DNA of 64,000 nucleotides from Aeromonas popoffii (GCF_000820025.1 NZ_CDBI01000047.1:62001-126000), one strand, 5' to 3'. Positions 46,178 through 55,777 are shown, numbered from the stretch's first letter. The notes: generated by a model from the sequence alone, not told the origin. Program-made: numbers and translations.

Positions 46178-46205
46178 AAAGGGGTCCGTGCAGGACCCCT
46201 TTTTT
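46178..46205. terminator. Bidirectional terminator between mcp remnant and mgtE
   Basis: AAAGGGGTCC (46178-46187) pairs with GGACCCCTTT (46193-46202) over five bases, with T-run on the plus strand (46200-46205) and a short one on the minus strand. It ends the mgtE transcript, which stops at 46227, and formerly the mcp. Confidence 0.87.
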
Positions 46206-46226
46206 GATCGGGACGACTCGTCCTTA

Positions 46227-47651
46227 CTAGATGAGGAACAGGGTCGCCAGCCCGAGGAAGATGAAGAAGCCGCCGGTATCCGTGATGGCGGTGATCATCA
46301 CGCTGGCACCGATCGCCGGATCCCGGCCGAGACGTGACATCGTCATGGGGATGATGACCCCCATCAGGGCGGCGACCAGCAGGTTGATCATCATGGCCAA
46401 CGTCATCACGGCGCCCAGCGCGGCATCCTGATAGAGGGCATAGGTGGCCAGCCCCATGGTGCCGCCCCACACCAGGCCGTTGATAAGTGCCACCCCCAGT
46501 TCGCGCCACAGCAGGAAGGAGACGTTGCCGGCCTGGATGTGCTGCAGCGCCAGCGCCCGCACTATCATGGTGATGGTCTGGTTGCCTGTGTTGCCGCCGA
46601 TCCCCGCGACTATGGGCATCAGGGCCGCCAGCGCCACCAGTTGCGATATGGTGTGCTCGAACAGACCTATGACCCGGGAGGCCACGAAGGCGGTACAGAG
46701 GTTGATGGCGAGCCAGGCCCAGCGGGTCTTGACCGCTTTGCTGACCGGGGCGAATACGTCTTCATCTTCGCTGATCCCCCCCATGCGGCGCAGATCTGTG
46801 TCGCTCTCCTCATACACCAGATCCACCACCTCGGCGACGGTGAGGCGGCCCATCAGCTTGCCGCGTGCGTCCACCACGGCGGCGGAGATCAGGTCATCCC
46901 GCTCGAAGGTACGGGCCGCTGCCTCGTCGTTGTCCTCCGGATCGAAGGTGACCGGATCCCGCTCCATCACCTCGGCGACCAGGGTTGCCGGCTTGTGCAG
47001 CAGCACTGTGGTGAGCGGCAGCTCCCCCTGCAGTCGGTTGCGCCTGTCGATGACGAACAGCTTGTCGGTGTTGACGGGGATCTTGCCACGCAGGCGCAGG
47101 TAGCGCTGCACGGTCGCCAGACTCACCTCGGCGCGCACCGTGATGAGCTCGAAGTCCATCATGGTGCCGACCGTGTGCTTGCCGTAGCGGATCACCTCTC
47201 TCACCCGATCTCGCTGGGGAGGTGCCATGGAGGTGAGCAGTCGGCCCATCAGGTTGCGGGGCAGATATTGGCCGAGGTAGATCTGATCGTCTATGTCCAG
47301 GGTACGCAGGGCATGCAGCAGCGCCTTGTCGCTCATGCCGCTGATCAGGCTGTCCCACACTGTCTCCGAGGCCTCGACCAGCACCTGGCCATGCTTCGCC
47401 TCATCCACCAGTTGCCACAGCACGTGGCGCTCGTCCGGTGGCAGGGATTCCAGCGCATCGGCGATATCTGCGGCGGGCAGGCGGTTGACCAGATTGGTGA
47501 TCTCGCTGGTCTGGTCGCGTAGCTCGGCATCCTGTACCGCCTGCGGATCCAGCAGGCTGTCGGTGAGGGCATCATCGACCAGCAGTAGGGTGAGAATGCG
47601 CGATCTGTCTTGTTCACGCTGCTTGGCGCTGTTCTTGACGGGGAGAGACAT
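46227..47651 (-). CDS. mgtE: Magnesium transporter MgtE
   Basis: A 474-residue protein: N-terminal helical domain (about 20-140), a pair of CBS domains (about 145-275) that sense Mg and gate the pore, and a membrane domain of five helices (about 290-474). PVVAGIGGNTGNQTITMIVRALAL is the conserved pore segment, and GVIIPMTMSRLGRDPAIGASVMITAITDTGGFF forms the last helices. ATG 47651 (MSLPVKNS) is selected on AGGA ten bases upstream and family length. A hairpin terminator sits about 100 bases upstream on the same strand. Confidence 0.94.
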   Translation of the reverse strand: MSLPVKNSAKQREQDRSRILTLLLVDDALTDSLLDPQAVQDAELRDQTSEITNLVNRLPAADIADALESLPPDERHVLWQLVDEAKHGQVLVEASETVWDSLISGMSDKALLHALRTLDIDDQIYLGQYLPRNLMGRLLTSMAPPQRDRVREVIRYGKHTVGTMMDFELITVRAEVSLATVQRYLRLRGKIPVNTDKLFVIDRRNRLQGELPLTTVLLHKPATLVAEVMERDPVTFDPEDNDEAAARTFERDDLISAAVVDARGKLMGRLTVAEVVDLVYEESDTDLRRMGGISEDEDVFAPVSKAVKTRWAWLAINLCTAFVASRVIGLFEHTISQLVALAALMPIVAGIGGNTGNQTITMIVRALALQHIQAGNVSFLLWRELGVALINGLVWGGTMGLATYALYQDAALGAVMTLAMMINLLVAALMGVIIPMTMSRLGRDPAIGASVMITAITDTGGFFIFLGLATLFLI

Positions 47652-47749
47652 GACACAGAATTCCTGAATTCGGTTGGCCGGATGACCTTCCCTATAGGAT
47701 ACCAGACTCAAAACAAGAGGTTATGACCATGAATGCGGTAAGTGCGGAT

Positions 47750-47778
47750 AAAAAAACCGCCACCATGATGGTGACGGT
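47750..47778 (-). terminator. Candidate attenuator in the mgtE leader
   Basis: ACCGCCACCAT (47756-47766) with ATGGTGACGGT (47768-47778) forms an 11-base stem (one G-T wobble) and, read on the minus strand, is followed by seven T (47756 down to 47750). It stands about 100 bases before the mgtE start and 150 bases past the hslU stop, which has its own terminator. A minus-strand frame (47867-47721, 48 codons) rich in Pro passes through it; it includes SPPSGSPLRPSPSWWRFFY, a text resembling the Pro-rich MgtL peptides. Conditional termination is inferred. Confidence 0.55.
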
Positions 47779-47871
47779 CTCAATGGCGAGCCTGACGGCG
47801 GGCTCAGGCCAGTGCAGCGCACCTGTCTGGCCGGGATGCAGTGCGGGCAGCGACGTGAGACTGACATGGCA

Positions 47872-47900
47872 TAAAAAAACGCCTCCGCAGGGGGAGGCGT
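47872..47900 (-). terminator. hslVU terminator
   Basis: ACGCCTCC (47879-47886) pairs with GGAGGCGT (47893-47900); on the minus strand TTTTTTTA follows. It lies 30 bases after the hslU stop. Confidence 0.93.
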
Positions 47901-47929
47901 CTTGATACGGAAGGGTGCTGCGCTTGTGC

Positions 47930-49258
47930 TTACAAGATGAAGCGGCTCAGATCCTCGTCCTCGATCAGCGCCCCTAGGTGGGCATTGACGTAGTCGGTAT
48001 CGATGACGAAGGTCTCGCCGGACTTCTCGGAGGCATCATAGGAGATGTCTTCCATCAGCCGCTCCATGACGGTGTGCAGGCGGCGGGCACCTATGTTCTC
48101 GGTGCGCTCGTTGACCTGCCAGGCCGCTTCGGCCAGACGGCGGATACCATCTTTGGTGAACTCGATCTTGACCCCTTCGGTGGCCATCAGCGCCTGGTAC
48201 TGATCGGTGAGCGAGGCGTTCGGCTCGGTCAGGATGCGCTCGAAGTCATCTGTGGTGAGCGCGGTCAGCTCGACCCGGATGGGCAGGCGACCCTGCAGCT
48301 CTGGGATGAGATCGGACGGGCGGGCCACCTGAAAGGCACCGGAGGCGACAAACAGTATGTGGTCTGTCTTGACCATGCCGTGCTTGGTGCTGACCGTGCA
48401 GCCCTCCACCAGCGGTAGCAGGTCGCGCTGTACCCCCTCGCGGGAGACATCGGGGCCCGAGCTCTCGCCGCGCTTGCAGATCTTGTCGATCTCGTCGAGG
48501 AAGACGATGCCGTTGTTTTCGACCGCCGCAATCGCCTTCTGCTTCAACTCTTCCGGATTGACCAGCCGGGCTGCTTCCTCTTCGATCAGCACCTTCATGG
48601 CCTCTTTGACCTTGATCCTGCGCTTCTTCTTCTGGTTCTGCCCCAGGTTCTGGAACAGCCCCTGCAACTGGCTTGCCATCTCTTCCATGCCAGGGGGGGT
48701 CATGATGTCGACACCCATGGGACTGGCTGACAGCTCGAGTTCGATCTCCTTGTCATTCAGCTGGCCTTCTCGCAGCTTCTTGCGGAAGATCTGGCGGGTG
48801 TTGGAGTTGTCTGCCTTCTCCTCCTCGCCCCAGCTGTTGCGCGGGTTGGGCAGCAGGGCGTCGAGGATGCGCTCCTCGGCGGCTTCCTCGGCGCGGTATT
48901 TCATCTTCTCCATCTCGGTCTCGCGCACCAGCTTGATGGCGACGTCGGTCAGATCGCGGATGATGCTGTCCACTTCCTTACCCACATAGCCCACCTCAGT
49001 GAACTTGGTCGCTTCCACCTTGATGAAGGGGGCGTTGGCCAGCTTGGCCAGACGACGGGCGATCTCGGTCTTGCCGACCCCGGTCGGGCCTATCATCAGG
49101 ATGTTTTTCGGGGTCACTTCGTGACGCATCTCTTCATCGAGCTGCATCCGGCGCCAGCGATTGCGCAGGGCGACGGCGACGGCACGCTTGGCGTCGGCCT
49201 GACCAATGATGTGTCGGTCCAGCTCGTGGACGATTTCTCTCGGGGTCATCTCGGACAT
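47930..49258 (-). CDS. hslU: ATP-dependent protease ATPase subunit HslU
   Basis: A 442-residue AAA+ unfoldase of the HslVU protease. Walker A GPTGVGKT (57-64), Walker [13 protein letters not shown] (near 255), the pore-loop GYVG region in VGYVGKEVD, and the I-domain (about 110-240) full of Gln/Lys. Start ATG 49258 ([20 protein letters not shown]) with AGGA upstream; the frame extends further to 49294 but without support. It follows hslV by 64 bases. Confidence 0.95.
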   Translation of the reverse strand: MSEMTPREIVHELDRHIIGQADAKRAVAVALRNRWRRMQLDEEMRHEVTPKNILMIGPTGVGKTEIARRLAKLANAPFIKVEATKFTEVGYVGKEVDSIIRDLTDVAIKLVRETEMEKMKYRAEEAAEERILDALLPNPRNSWGEEEKADNSNTRQIFRKKLREGQLNDKEIELELSASPMGVDIMTPPGMEEMASQLQGLFQNLGQNQKKKRRIKVKEAMKVLIEEEAARLVNPEELKQKAIAAVENNGIVFLDEIDKICKRGESSGPDVSREGVQRDLLPLVEGCTVSTKHGMVKTDHILFVASGAFQVARPSDLIPELQGRLPIRVELTALTTDDFERILTEPNASLTDQYQALMATEGVKIEFTKDGIRRLAEAAWQVNERTENIGARRLHTVMERLMEDISYDASEKSGETFVIDTDYVNAHLGALIEDEDLSRFIL

Positions 49259-49322
49259 GATGGAGTTCCTGTATCCGGGGCGGGCAGGGCCCACCCCTTG
49301 GAGAATGGGTTACGTGGCTGGC

Positions 49323-49856
49323 TTATTTAGCAGAATAGTTCAGCACTTCAATGGTGTGGTGGCCATTGGTGAAGACGCAGATGTCGCCCGCAATCTTGAG
49401 GGACTTCTCGACGATGGTCTTGGCATCCAGCTCGGTGTTTTCCAGCAGCGCGATGGCGGCGGACTGGGCGAAGTTGCCACCCGAGCCGATGGCGATGAGA
49501 TCGTGCTCCGGCTGCACCACGTCACCGTTACCGGTGATGATGAAGGATTTGTGTTCGTCGGCCACCGCCAGCAGCGCTTCAAGGCGGCGCAGGGCGCGAT
49601 CGGTGCGCCAATCTTTGGCCAGCGCCACGGCGGCGCGCTCCAGATTACCCTGATGGGCCTGCAGTTTTGCTTCGAAGCGCTCGAGCAGGGTGAAGGCGTC
49701 GGCGGTGCCGCCGGCGAAACCGGCCAGCACCTTGCCGTTATAGAGACGATGAACCTTGCGGGCGTTGCCCTTCATGACGGTGTTGCCAAGAGAGACTTGG
49801 CCATCGCCACCGATGACGACCTGACCGTTGCGGCGAACTGAAACTATGGTAGTCAC
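49323..49856 (-). CDS. hslV: HslV peptidase subunit
   Basis: A 177-residue threonine peptidase in the proteasome beta fold. The start is GTG 49856, giving (M)[21 protein letters not shown]: processing exposes the catalytic Thr that follows the initiator. [19 protein letters not shown] and [18 protein letters not shown] are family blocks. The preceding GAGGTAAGTAAA spaces properly. First gene of the hslVU heat-shock operon. Confidence 0.95.
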   Translation of the reverse strand: MTTIVSVRRNGQVVIGGDGQVSLGNTVMKGNARKVHRLYNGKVLAGFAGGTADAFTLLERFEAKLQAHQGNLERAAVALAKDWRTDRALRRLEALLAVADEHKSFIITGNGDVVQPEHDLIAIGSGGNFAQSAAIALLENTELDAKTIVEKSLKIAGDICVFTNGHHTIEVLNYSAK

Positions 49857-49907
49857 TTTACTTACCTCGCTTGAGCCGAATAACGGCCAGACTGTGCATG
49901 GCAAGAA

Positions 49908-49936
49908 AGATGGGGATGGCAAGCGGGTTTTTCAAG
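49908..49936 (-). promoter_or_regulatory. Sigma-32 heat-shock promoter of hslVU
   Basis: On the minus strand, CTTGAA (49936-49931), a 15-base spacer and CCCCATCT (49915-49908) match the sigma-32 consensus CTTGAA-N13-15-CCCCATnT almost perfectly, about 50 bases before the hslV start. Confidence 0.88.
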
Positions 49937-49991
49937 CCTGTTGTTTGGCGGGACAAAATGGGGCGGGGCAGGTGCAGTGGCGAGTGGTACC

Positions 49992-50026
49992 AAAAGAAAC
50001 AGGGCCGGGTGTTGCTACCCGGCCCT
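49992..50026 (-). terminator. ftsN terminator
   Basis: AGGGCCGGGT (50001-50010) and ACCCGGCCCT (50017-50026) form a 10-base stem; on the minus strand GTTTCTTTT follows. It isolates ftsN from the heat-shock promoter of hslVU. Confidence 0.82.
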
Positions 50027-50049
50027 GATCACTCATCCGCTGGCGGTGG

Positions 50050-50865
50050 TCATCCCTTTTTGGGGATGCAGCCGCTGATGCCGGCGCTTTGCAGCTTGCG
50101 GTTGGCCGCATCGACGGCCGCCTTGCCGCTAAAGGGACCCACCATCACCTTATAGACGGTGCCATTGTCGCCATTTACCATCTGCAGGCTGGAGGAGAGG
50201 CCAGCGCCAAAGGCGATACGCGCCTTGAGCGACTCGGCAGAATCCTGCGAGCGCAGCGCGGCACATTGCATCATGTAGCGACCGCTGTCGGCCGCCGCCT
50301 GAGCCCTGGTGGTCTCGGCCCGTTCCCGTTCCAGCTCGGCCCGCAGTTCACGCTCCATCCGTTCCCGCTCAGCTTGGCGGTCGATCACCTGCACCTGGGC
50401 TGTGGCCACGGGGGCGGGCTTGGCGGGTTGAACCGGTTGCGGCTTGTAAGGCTGCACCTGACCTATGGGGGTGCCCGGCTGGGGAATGTCGGTCGGCACC
50501 GGCTGCGGCAGTTTCTCCGGCTGCAGGGTCAGGGTCTGGGCAGGGGGCGGTGGCAGCACACCCGGTCGGGGGGGCGGCTCTGTGATATCGACCTGCTTGT
50601 TCTCCAGCCGTTCGATATAGCTCCACTTCTCCTGCGGCAACCCGTTGTTTTGCGTCTTGGGCTTGTTGGCCTTGACCTGTTCTTCAATGGTGGGGGCATC
50701 GCTGCCCTTGCCGTTGATCATGTAGAGGAAGCCACCAAAGCCTGCCAGCAGTGCCACGACCAGCAGGATTGGAATAACAGGAAAGCGGCGAGGGGCCGCT
50801 TTCTTGGTATTGCGGCCACCCGCCCGACGTCGCGGGCGGCTGCCGACATAATCTCGGGTTGCCAT
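50050..50865 (-). CDS. ftsN: Cell division protein FtsN
   Basis: A 271-residue bitopic protein: basic cytoplasmic N-terminus (MATRDYVGSRPRRRAGG), one membrane helix (about 29-49, VIPILLVVALLAGFGGFLYM), a long periplasmic linker with PxPxP tracts and an Arg/Glu coiled coil (about 160-192), and a C-terminal SPOR domain (about 195-271, MMQCAALRSQDSAESLKARI, TVYKVMVGPFSGKAAVDAANRKL) that binds denuded peptidoglycan. FtsN triggers septal synthesis. It starts three bases after argS ends. Confidence 0.93.
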   Translation of the reverse strand: MATRDYVGSRPRRRAGGRNTKKAAPRRFPVIPILLVVALLAGFGGFLYMINGKGSDAPTIEEQVKANKPKTQNNGLPQEKWSYIERLENKQVDITEPPPRPGVLPPPPAQTLTLQPEKLPQPVPTDIPQPGTPIGQVQPYKPQPVQPAKPAPVATAQVQVIDRQAERERMERELRAELERERAETTRAQAAADSGRYMMQCAALRSQDSAESLKARIAFGAGLSSSLQMVNGDNGTVYKVMVGPFSGKAAVDAANRKLQSAGISGCIPKKG

Positions 50866-50868
50866 CTA

Positions 50869-52614
50869 TTACATGCGCTCCAGGGTATGGATACCCAGCA
50901 CGCCCAGACCCAGTTTCAGGACCTTGGCGGTGGCGGCGCACAGCAGCAGACGGCTCTGACGGCTTGCTTCGTCCACGCCATCTTTGTTGATCGGGCAGGC
51001 TTCATAGAAGGTCATGAAGTTGCCGGACAGCTCGTAAAGGTAGGTACAGAGCAGGTGTGGCATGCCTTTGTCTGCCACGCCGTTGACCGCGTCGGAGAAC
51101 TGGATCAGTTTCTGGGCCAGGGTCTCTTCGGCTTCCTCGTTCAGGGTCACAGTGCCGGTCAAGGTCTCGGCATTGACGCCGGCCTTGCGGAAGATGGACT
51201 GGATACGGGTGTAAGCGTACTGCAGGTAAGGGGCTGTGTTGCCTTCGAACGACAGCATCATGTCCCAGTCGAAGATGTAGTCTGTGGTGCGGTTCTTGGA
51301 GAGATCCGCATACTTGACCGCACCCATGGCGATGGCGTGTACCACTTCTGCCTTCTCTGCGGCGGAGAGATCACTGTTGCGGTTCTCCAGCAGGGCGCTC
51401 GCGCGCTCCTCGGCTTCGTTGAGCAGATCAACCAGCTTGACGGTGCCACCGGAGCGGGTCTTGTAGGGACGACCATCCTTGCCCAGCATCATGCCGAAGG
51501 CGTGGTGCTCAAGGGGGACGGATTCCGGCACATAGCCCGCCTTGCGGGTGATGGTCCAGGCCTGCATCAAGTGCTGGTGCTGACGGGAGTCGATGAAGTA
51601 CATGACGCGGTCGGCGCCCAGGGTCTCGTAACGATACTTGGCACAGGCGATGTCGGTAGTGGTGTAGAGGAAACCGCCATCGCTCTTCTGGATGATGACG
51701 CCCATGGGCTCGCCATCCTTGTTCTTGAACTCGTCCAGGAAGACCACGGTCGCCCCTTCGCTCTCGACCGCCAGACCCTTGGCTTTCAGGTCGTCCACGA
51801 TTTGCGGCAGCATGTCGTTGTACATGGACTCGCCCATGATGTCCTTGTTGGTCAGGGAGACATTCAGGCGGTCGTAGTTGATCTGGTTCTGTTCCATGGT
51901 CATGTCGACCAGCTTCTTCCACATGGTACGGCAGTACTCATCGCCGCCCTGCAGCTTGACCACGTAGTTACGGGCACGCTCGGCGAAGGCTTCGTCTTCG
52001 TCGTAGCAACGCTTGGCCTGGGTGTAGAAGGCTTCGAGATCCTTGAGCGCCATGTCGCTGGCGTGCTCGTTGGCCATCTTCTCCAGATAGGCGATCAGCA
52101 TGCCGAACTGGGTGCCCCAGTCGCCGATGTGGTTGGCGCGCACTACCTTGTGGCCGAGGAATTCCAGGGCTCGGGCGGCGACGTCACCGAGCACTGTGCT
52201 GCGGATGTGGTGCACCGCCATCTCTTTGGCCACGTTCGGCGCCGAGTAATCCACCACCACGGTCTGCGGGCTGGGCAGTTTCACGTTGGCGTTGGCGCTG
52301 GTCACCATGGCCTCGACCTGGCCGGCCAGCCAGCGCTGGTCGAAGAAGAAGTTGATGAAGCCGGGGCCGGCGATCTCGACCTTGGCGATCAGGTCCGAGG
52401 CGGGCAGGTGCTCTATGATGGCAGCGGCCAGCTCACGGGGGTTCTTGCGGGCCGGTTTGGCCAGCAGCATGGCCAGGTTGGTGGCCAGGTCACCGTGAGC
52501 CTTCTCCTTGCATCGGTCTACTTGCACCCGGGCTTCCAGGTCCGCCGGCAACACGCCTGCTGACTTGAGATTGGCTACCGTTTGTTCAAGTAGATGATGA
52601 ATATGCTCTTTCAT
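50869..52614 (-). CDS. argS: Arginyl-tRNA synthetase
   Basis: A 581-residue class I synthetase. N-terminal additional domain (about 1-110), the HIGH-like [21 protein letters not shown] (about 122-142), [19 protein letters not shown], and DALR-type anticodon-binding domain at the C-terminus (about 450-581) with the GIHTLERM end. Start ATG 52614 ([17 protein letters not shown]) is standard. It leads argS-ftsN on one transcript. Confidence 0.96.
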   Translation of the reverse strand: MKEHIHHLLEQTVANLKSAGVLPADLEARVQVDRCKEKAHGDLATNLAMLLAKPARKNPRELAAAIIEHLPASDLIAKVEIAGPGFINFFFDQRWLAGQVEAMVTSANANVKLPSPQTVVVDYSAPNVAKEMAVHHIRSTVLGDVAARALEFLGHKVVRANHIGDWGTQFGMLIAYLEKMANEHASDMALKDLEAFYTQAKRCYDEDEAFAERARNYVVKLQGGDEYCRTMWKKLVDMTMEQNQINYDRLNVSLTNKDIMGESMYNDMLPQIVDDLKAKGLAVESEGATVVFLDEFKNKDGEPMGVIIQKSDGGFLYTTTDIACAKYRYETLGADRVMYFIDSRQHQHLMQAWTITRKAGYVPESVPLEHHAFGMMLGKDGRPYKTRSGGTVKLVDLLNEAEERASALLENRNSDLSAAEKAEVVHAIAMGAVKYADLSKNRTTDYIFDWDMMLSFEGNTAPYLQYAYTRIQSIFRKAGVNAETLTGTVTLNEEAEETLAQKLIQFSDAVNGVADKGMPHLLCTYLYELSGNFMTFYEACPINKDGVDEASRQSRLLLCAATAKVLKLGLGVLGIHTLERM

Positions 52615-52928
52615 AACTGACCACCGAGGTTGCGCGTCGAAAAATGACTGATATATAAGGGCGTGAATTTTACCCGCATCGGCCCGAGAAAACTATAGGG
52701 ACGGCCCGCCAGAGTGGGTCGGGCGGATATTTCACTGCATTTGTCACCCGTATCCAGAATATTCAATGGAATAAATGGTGCTTATCCATTTCTACTGCAT
52801 ATCGAAGCGGCTTGTCCAGGCTATTTTCCCCTGATTGTTAAGGGTTTTTTTTATTCCAACTCGGTCTGAATGATCTGCCCTTCCACGGCGGTCGTATCGA
52901 CAGGTATCTTCCACAGAGGAATATTCTG
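52615..52928. other. 314-base intergenic region between argS and the LON-domain gene
   Basis: Divergent genes share this gap. It includes the AT-rich ATATATAAGG (52651-52660), a plausible -10 zone for argS, and GGGTTTTTTTTATTCC before the LON gene. I see no gene, RNA or convincing operator in it. Confidence 0.5.
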
Positions 52929-53495
52929 ATGAAACTGGCGCTGTTTCCCCTCTCGGCTCACCTGCTGCCCGGTGGCATCATGCCGCTGCGCATCTTCGAG
53001 CCCAGATACCAGCGCATGATCGCCGCGGCGGGAGATCAGGGCTTCGTGCTCTGCATGCTCGACCCCCGTCAGCCTGATGCGCTGCGTAACATGTATCCCA
53101 TCGCCACCCGGGTGCGGATCATCGATTTCGATCAACTGCCAGATGGTCTGCTGGGGATCACAGTGCTCGGCATTGAGCGAGTCAGGATCGCCGAGCTGTG
53201 GCAGGAGCCCGACGGGCTGAGGATCGGTGAGGTGGCGCTGCTGCCGCCCTGGCAGGCGGGTAGGCTCAATGCCGATCAGCACTCCCTGGCCAGGGCACTG
53301 CAGGATGTGTTCAATGACTACCCGGAATATGCGGCGCTCTACCATGATCCCGACTGGTACGATGCCAGCTGGGTGGCTCAGCGTTGGCTGGAGGTGCTGC
53401 CCATTCCCGTAGAACAGAAGCAGTGGTTGCTGGCGGCGGAAGACAACCAGCCCGCACTCTCCCTGCTGAGCGGCCTGCTGGTTGCCAGCCATTGA
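52929..53495 (+). CDS. LON N-terminal substrate-binding domain protein
   Basis: A 188-residue protein with only the LON/PUA-like substrate domain: FPLSAHLLPGGIMPLRIFEPRYQRMIAAA at the front and VRIIDFDQLPDGLLGITVLGIERVRI, followed by a helical half (about 120-185). It lacks ATPase and protease parts of Lon. Such stand-alone proteins are common in gammaproteobacteria and their function is not established. Start ATG 52929 follows AGAGGAATATTCTG. Confidence 0.86.
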   Translation: MKLALFPLSAHLLPGGIMPLRIFEPRYQRMIAAAGDQGFVLCMLDPRQPDALRNMYPIATRVRIIDFDQLPDGLLGITVLGIERVRIAELWQEPDGLRIGEVALLPPWQAGRLNADQHSLARALQDVFNDYPEYAALYHDPDWYDASWVAQRWLEVLPIPVEQKQWLLAAEDNQPALSLLSGLLVASH

Positions 53496-53518
53496 GTGCA
53501 TATTTTCGGCCCTGCCAG

Positions 53519-53545
53519 TGATCCTTTTTCCACACCCGGCGTAAT
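53519..53545 (+). promoter_or_regulatory. Candidate RpoE/ChrR-type autoregulatory promoter
   Basis: TGATCC (53519-53524) followed 15 bases later by CGTAAT (53540-53545) in the gap upstream of the ECF sigma gene. TGATCC is the -35 recognised by ChrR-controlled RpoE proteins in Rhodobacter and relatives; the -10 and spacer fit loosely. Confidence 0.5.
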
Positions 53546-53628
53546 GGTGATGACCACAACATTGAAGGCATGGCGCAATGGCATATACTGGCCAACCCCA
53601 ATCGACTCAGCGCAGGATATCGCCCCCC

Positions 53629-54198
53629 ATGGACAACCCAGATGGCGATCTGAAGTCTCTTCTCATCCGGGTCGCCGAGCAGGCCGACAAGGCTGCCTTC
53701 GCCCGCCTGTTTCACCACTTTGCGCCGCGCATCCGCAGCTATGGGCTGCGTCACCTCGGCAGCGAAGCCAACGCCATGGAGCTGGTGCAGGAAACCATGT
53801 TGCTGGTGTGGCAGAAGGCCCGCCTCTACCACCCCGAGAAGGGGGCGCCGACCACCTGGATCTACACCGTCATGCGCAACCAGAGTTTTGACATGCTGCG
53901 CCGCCGTCGCGCCAGCAAGGAGGATCTCTGCGCCGAGGAGTTGTGGCCCATGCTGGAGTTCAGGGCGGAAGAGGAGCACCTGAGCGGTGGTGAGGATGCC
54001 GTGCTGACTCGCCAGATGGCGCACTACCTCGCCACTCTGCCGGAACCGCAACAGCAGGTGGTGCGCGGCATCTATCTGCAGGAGTTCTCCCAGCAGGAGC
54101 TGGCGGAGCGACTCGGCGTACCGCTTGGTACCATCAAATCCCGCCTCAGACTGGCACTACAGAAATTGAAAGAGCAAGTGGAGCAAGGCCATGATTAA
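53629..54198 (+). CDS. rpoE: ECF sigma factor, RpoE/ChrR type
   Basis: A 189-residue group IV sigma factor. Region 2 (about 15-85): FARLFHHFAPRIRSYGLRHL, ELVQETMLLVWQKARLYH; region 4 (about 125-180): LPEPQQQVVRGIYLQEFSQQELAERLGVPLGTIKSRLRLA. The gene ends 8 bases inside chrR, a genuine overlap. This pairing matches the ECF11 group answering singlet oxygen and cytotoxic carbonyls (established). It is not the enterobacterial rseA-controlled sigma E. Start ATG 53629, MDNPDGDLKSL. Confidence 0.87.
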   Translation: MDNPDGDLKSLLIRVAEQADKAAFARLFHHFAPRIRSYGLRHLGSEANAMELVQETMLLVWQKARLYHPEKGAPTTWIYTVMRNQSFDMLRRRRASKEDLCAEELWPMLEFRAEEEHLSGGEDAVLTRQMAHYLATLPEPQQQVVRGIYLQEFSQQELAERLGVPLGTIKSRLRLALQKLKEQVEQGHD

Positions 54199-54868
54199 AA
54201 CCCATCCGATTCACGCCATGTTGCGCGCCTTCGCTGCCGACGAGCTGCCCCTGCCGCTGGCGGTCGGTGTCTCTGCCCATTGCGAGCTCTGCCCCGAGTG
54301 TGCCGCCCGCTTGCAGGCCTGTGAAGAGGCGCTGGCCCGTCAGTATCTGGAGCCGGTAGATGAGCCAACTGAGACAAGCGAAAGCATGCCGGTGGAGCTC
54401 GATGCCATGCTGGCCGGCATACTGCAACAGCCGGTGGCCAGCCCGGCCGAACTCGGCCAGCCGGTGCGGCCAGCACCCGAGTTGCAGGTGGCGGGCCAGT
54501 CATACCGGTTGCCCAGGGTGTTGGCTCGTCACCATGCCCCCAAGTGGCGCCACATAGGTGCCATTCGTCAGCACAGCTTGCCGCTGGACGAGTTGGGGGC
54601 CCGTGCCAGCCTGCTGCACATCGAGGCAGGTGGCCGCATACCCGAGCACACCCATCAGGGCTATGAGTTGACCCTGCTGCTGGCTGGCAACATACAGGAC
54701 GGGGAGACCTGCTATCAGGCGGGGGACTTCATCTGGCGCGATGCCAGCCACGCCCACAGTCCGCACACTCCGGACGGGTGCCTCTGCTACACGGTGCAGG
54801 ATGCGCCGGTCCAGTTCACCAAGGGACTGTCGCGGCTGCTCAACGGCATCACCCATCGTCTCTATTGA
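54191..54868 (+). CDS. chrR: ChrR-type zinc anti-sigma factor
   Basis: A 225-residue two-domain protein. N-terminal zinc-binding anti-sigma domain (about 1-85) with the HxxxCxxC motif as HCELCPECAA (His30, Cys31 to Cys37 area), then a cupin (about 100-215): HHAPKWRHIGAIRQHSLPL, HIEAGGRIPEHTHQGYELTLLLAG, AGDFIWRDASHAHSPHTPDG, whose His cluster binds a second metal. The cupin is what senses singlet oxygen in Rhodobacter. Overlap with rpoE indicates coupled translation. Confidence 0.88.
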   Translation: MIKTHPIHAMLRAFAADELPLPLAVGVSAHCELCPECAARLQACEEALARQYLEPVDEPTETSESMPVELDAMLAGILQQPVASPAELGQPVRPAPELQVAGQSYRLPRVLARHHAPKWRHIGAIRQHSLPLDELGARASLLHIEAGGRIPEHTHQGYELTLLLAGNIQDGETCYQAGDFIWRDASHAHSPHTPDGCLCYTVQDAPVQFTKGLSRLLNGITHRLY

Positions 54869-54884
54869 GGTGGGGCAGCAATAG

Positions 54885-54910
54885 AAAAAGGGACCGAAAG
54901 GTCCCTTTTT
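54885..54910 (+). terminator. rpoE-chrR terminator
   Basis: AAAAAGGGACC (54885-54895) pairs with GGTCCCTTTTT (54900-54910) over GAAA. It may serve the convergent uppP in the other direction as well. Confidence 0.93.
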
Positions 54911-54931
54911 CATTCGGCTATTTGCCTGTCA

Positions 54932-55747
54932 TCAGGCCACAAACACCAGGTAGACGACGAAGGCCACGATAAAGCGATAGATGGCGAACGGAATGAAGTC
55001 GAGGCGACGGATCAGCGCCAGGAAGGTCTTGATGGCAATCATGGCGACCACGAAGGCAGTGATGAACCCCACCGCAAACATGGGAAAGTCGGCCATGGAG
55101 AGGAGGTCGCGGCTCTTGTAGAGATCCAGCCCGCTTGCCGCCACCATCATGGGCACCGCCAGGATGAAGGAGAACTCGGCTGCCGCCTGACGACTGATCC
55201 CCATCAGCATGCCGCCGCTGATGGTGGCGCCGGAGCGGGAGAAGCCGGGCCAGAGCGCCAGACACTGGAACAGACCTATGCCGAATGCCTGTTTGTAGCT
55301 GATGTCATCCAGGGTCTCGGAGCGTACCGCCGGGCGACATTTCTCGGCGATGATCAGCAGTATGCCGCCAGCCACCAGGGCGTACATCACTGTCTCGGGG
55401 CCGAACAGGTTGGCTTTGATCCAGCTGTGAATGGCGAGGCCGATGATCACGGCGGGCAGCATGCCGAGGATGATGTGCACCAGGGAGAGGGTGGCGTGAT
55501 CCTGCGCTGGCTTCTGGCCAAAGTGGATGCCAATCAGGCCGAACAGGCGGCGCCAGAAGACGGCCACGACCGCGAGAATGGATCCCATCTGGATCACTAT
55601 CTCGAAGGTGGCGGCCTTGGGGCCTTCGAAGCCCAGCAGGTGGCCGACGATGATCATGTGGCCGGTGGAGGAGACGGGGAGGAACTCGGTCAGCCCCTCG
55701 ACGACGCCCAGAATAAAGGCGACCAGCAGGCTATAAGTGTCAGTCAT
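54932..55747 (-). CDS. uppP: Undecaprenyl-diphosphatase UppP
   Basis: A 271-residue polytopic membrane phosphatase recycling the C55 lipid carrier for peptidoglycan. Two signature blocks: [26 protein letters not shown] (about 15-40) and [29 protein letters not shown] (about 164-192), forming the active site; eight helices. Conserved also in the bacitracin-resistance BacA group. Start ATG 55747. Confidence 0.95.
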   Translation of the reverse strand: MTDTYSLLVAFILGVVEGLTEFLPVSSTGHMIIVGHLLGFEGPKAATFEIVIQMGSILAVVAVFWRRLFGLIGIHFGQKPAQDHATLSLVHIILGMLPAVIIGLAIHSWIKANLFGPETVMYALVAGGILLIIAEKCRPAVRSETLDDISYKQAFGIGLFQCLALWPGFSRSGATISGGMLMGISRQAAAEFSFILAVPMMVAASGLDLYKSRDLLSMADFPMFAVGFITAFVVAMIAIKTFLALIRRLDFIPFAIYRFIVAFVVYLVFVA

Positions 55748-55777
55748 CGAACAAACAGTCCTTAATTTCGTTGATGT

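Noticed and set aside
47723-47905. Plus-strand 60-codon frame upstream of mgtE
   Set aside because: It runs through the mgtE leader hairpin and the hslVU terminator; composition is not protein-like.
50089-52563. Plus-strand frame of about 824 codons opposite ftsN and argS
   Set aside because: Spans the antisense of two separate conserved genes and has no recognisable domain.
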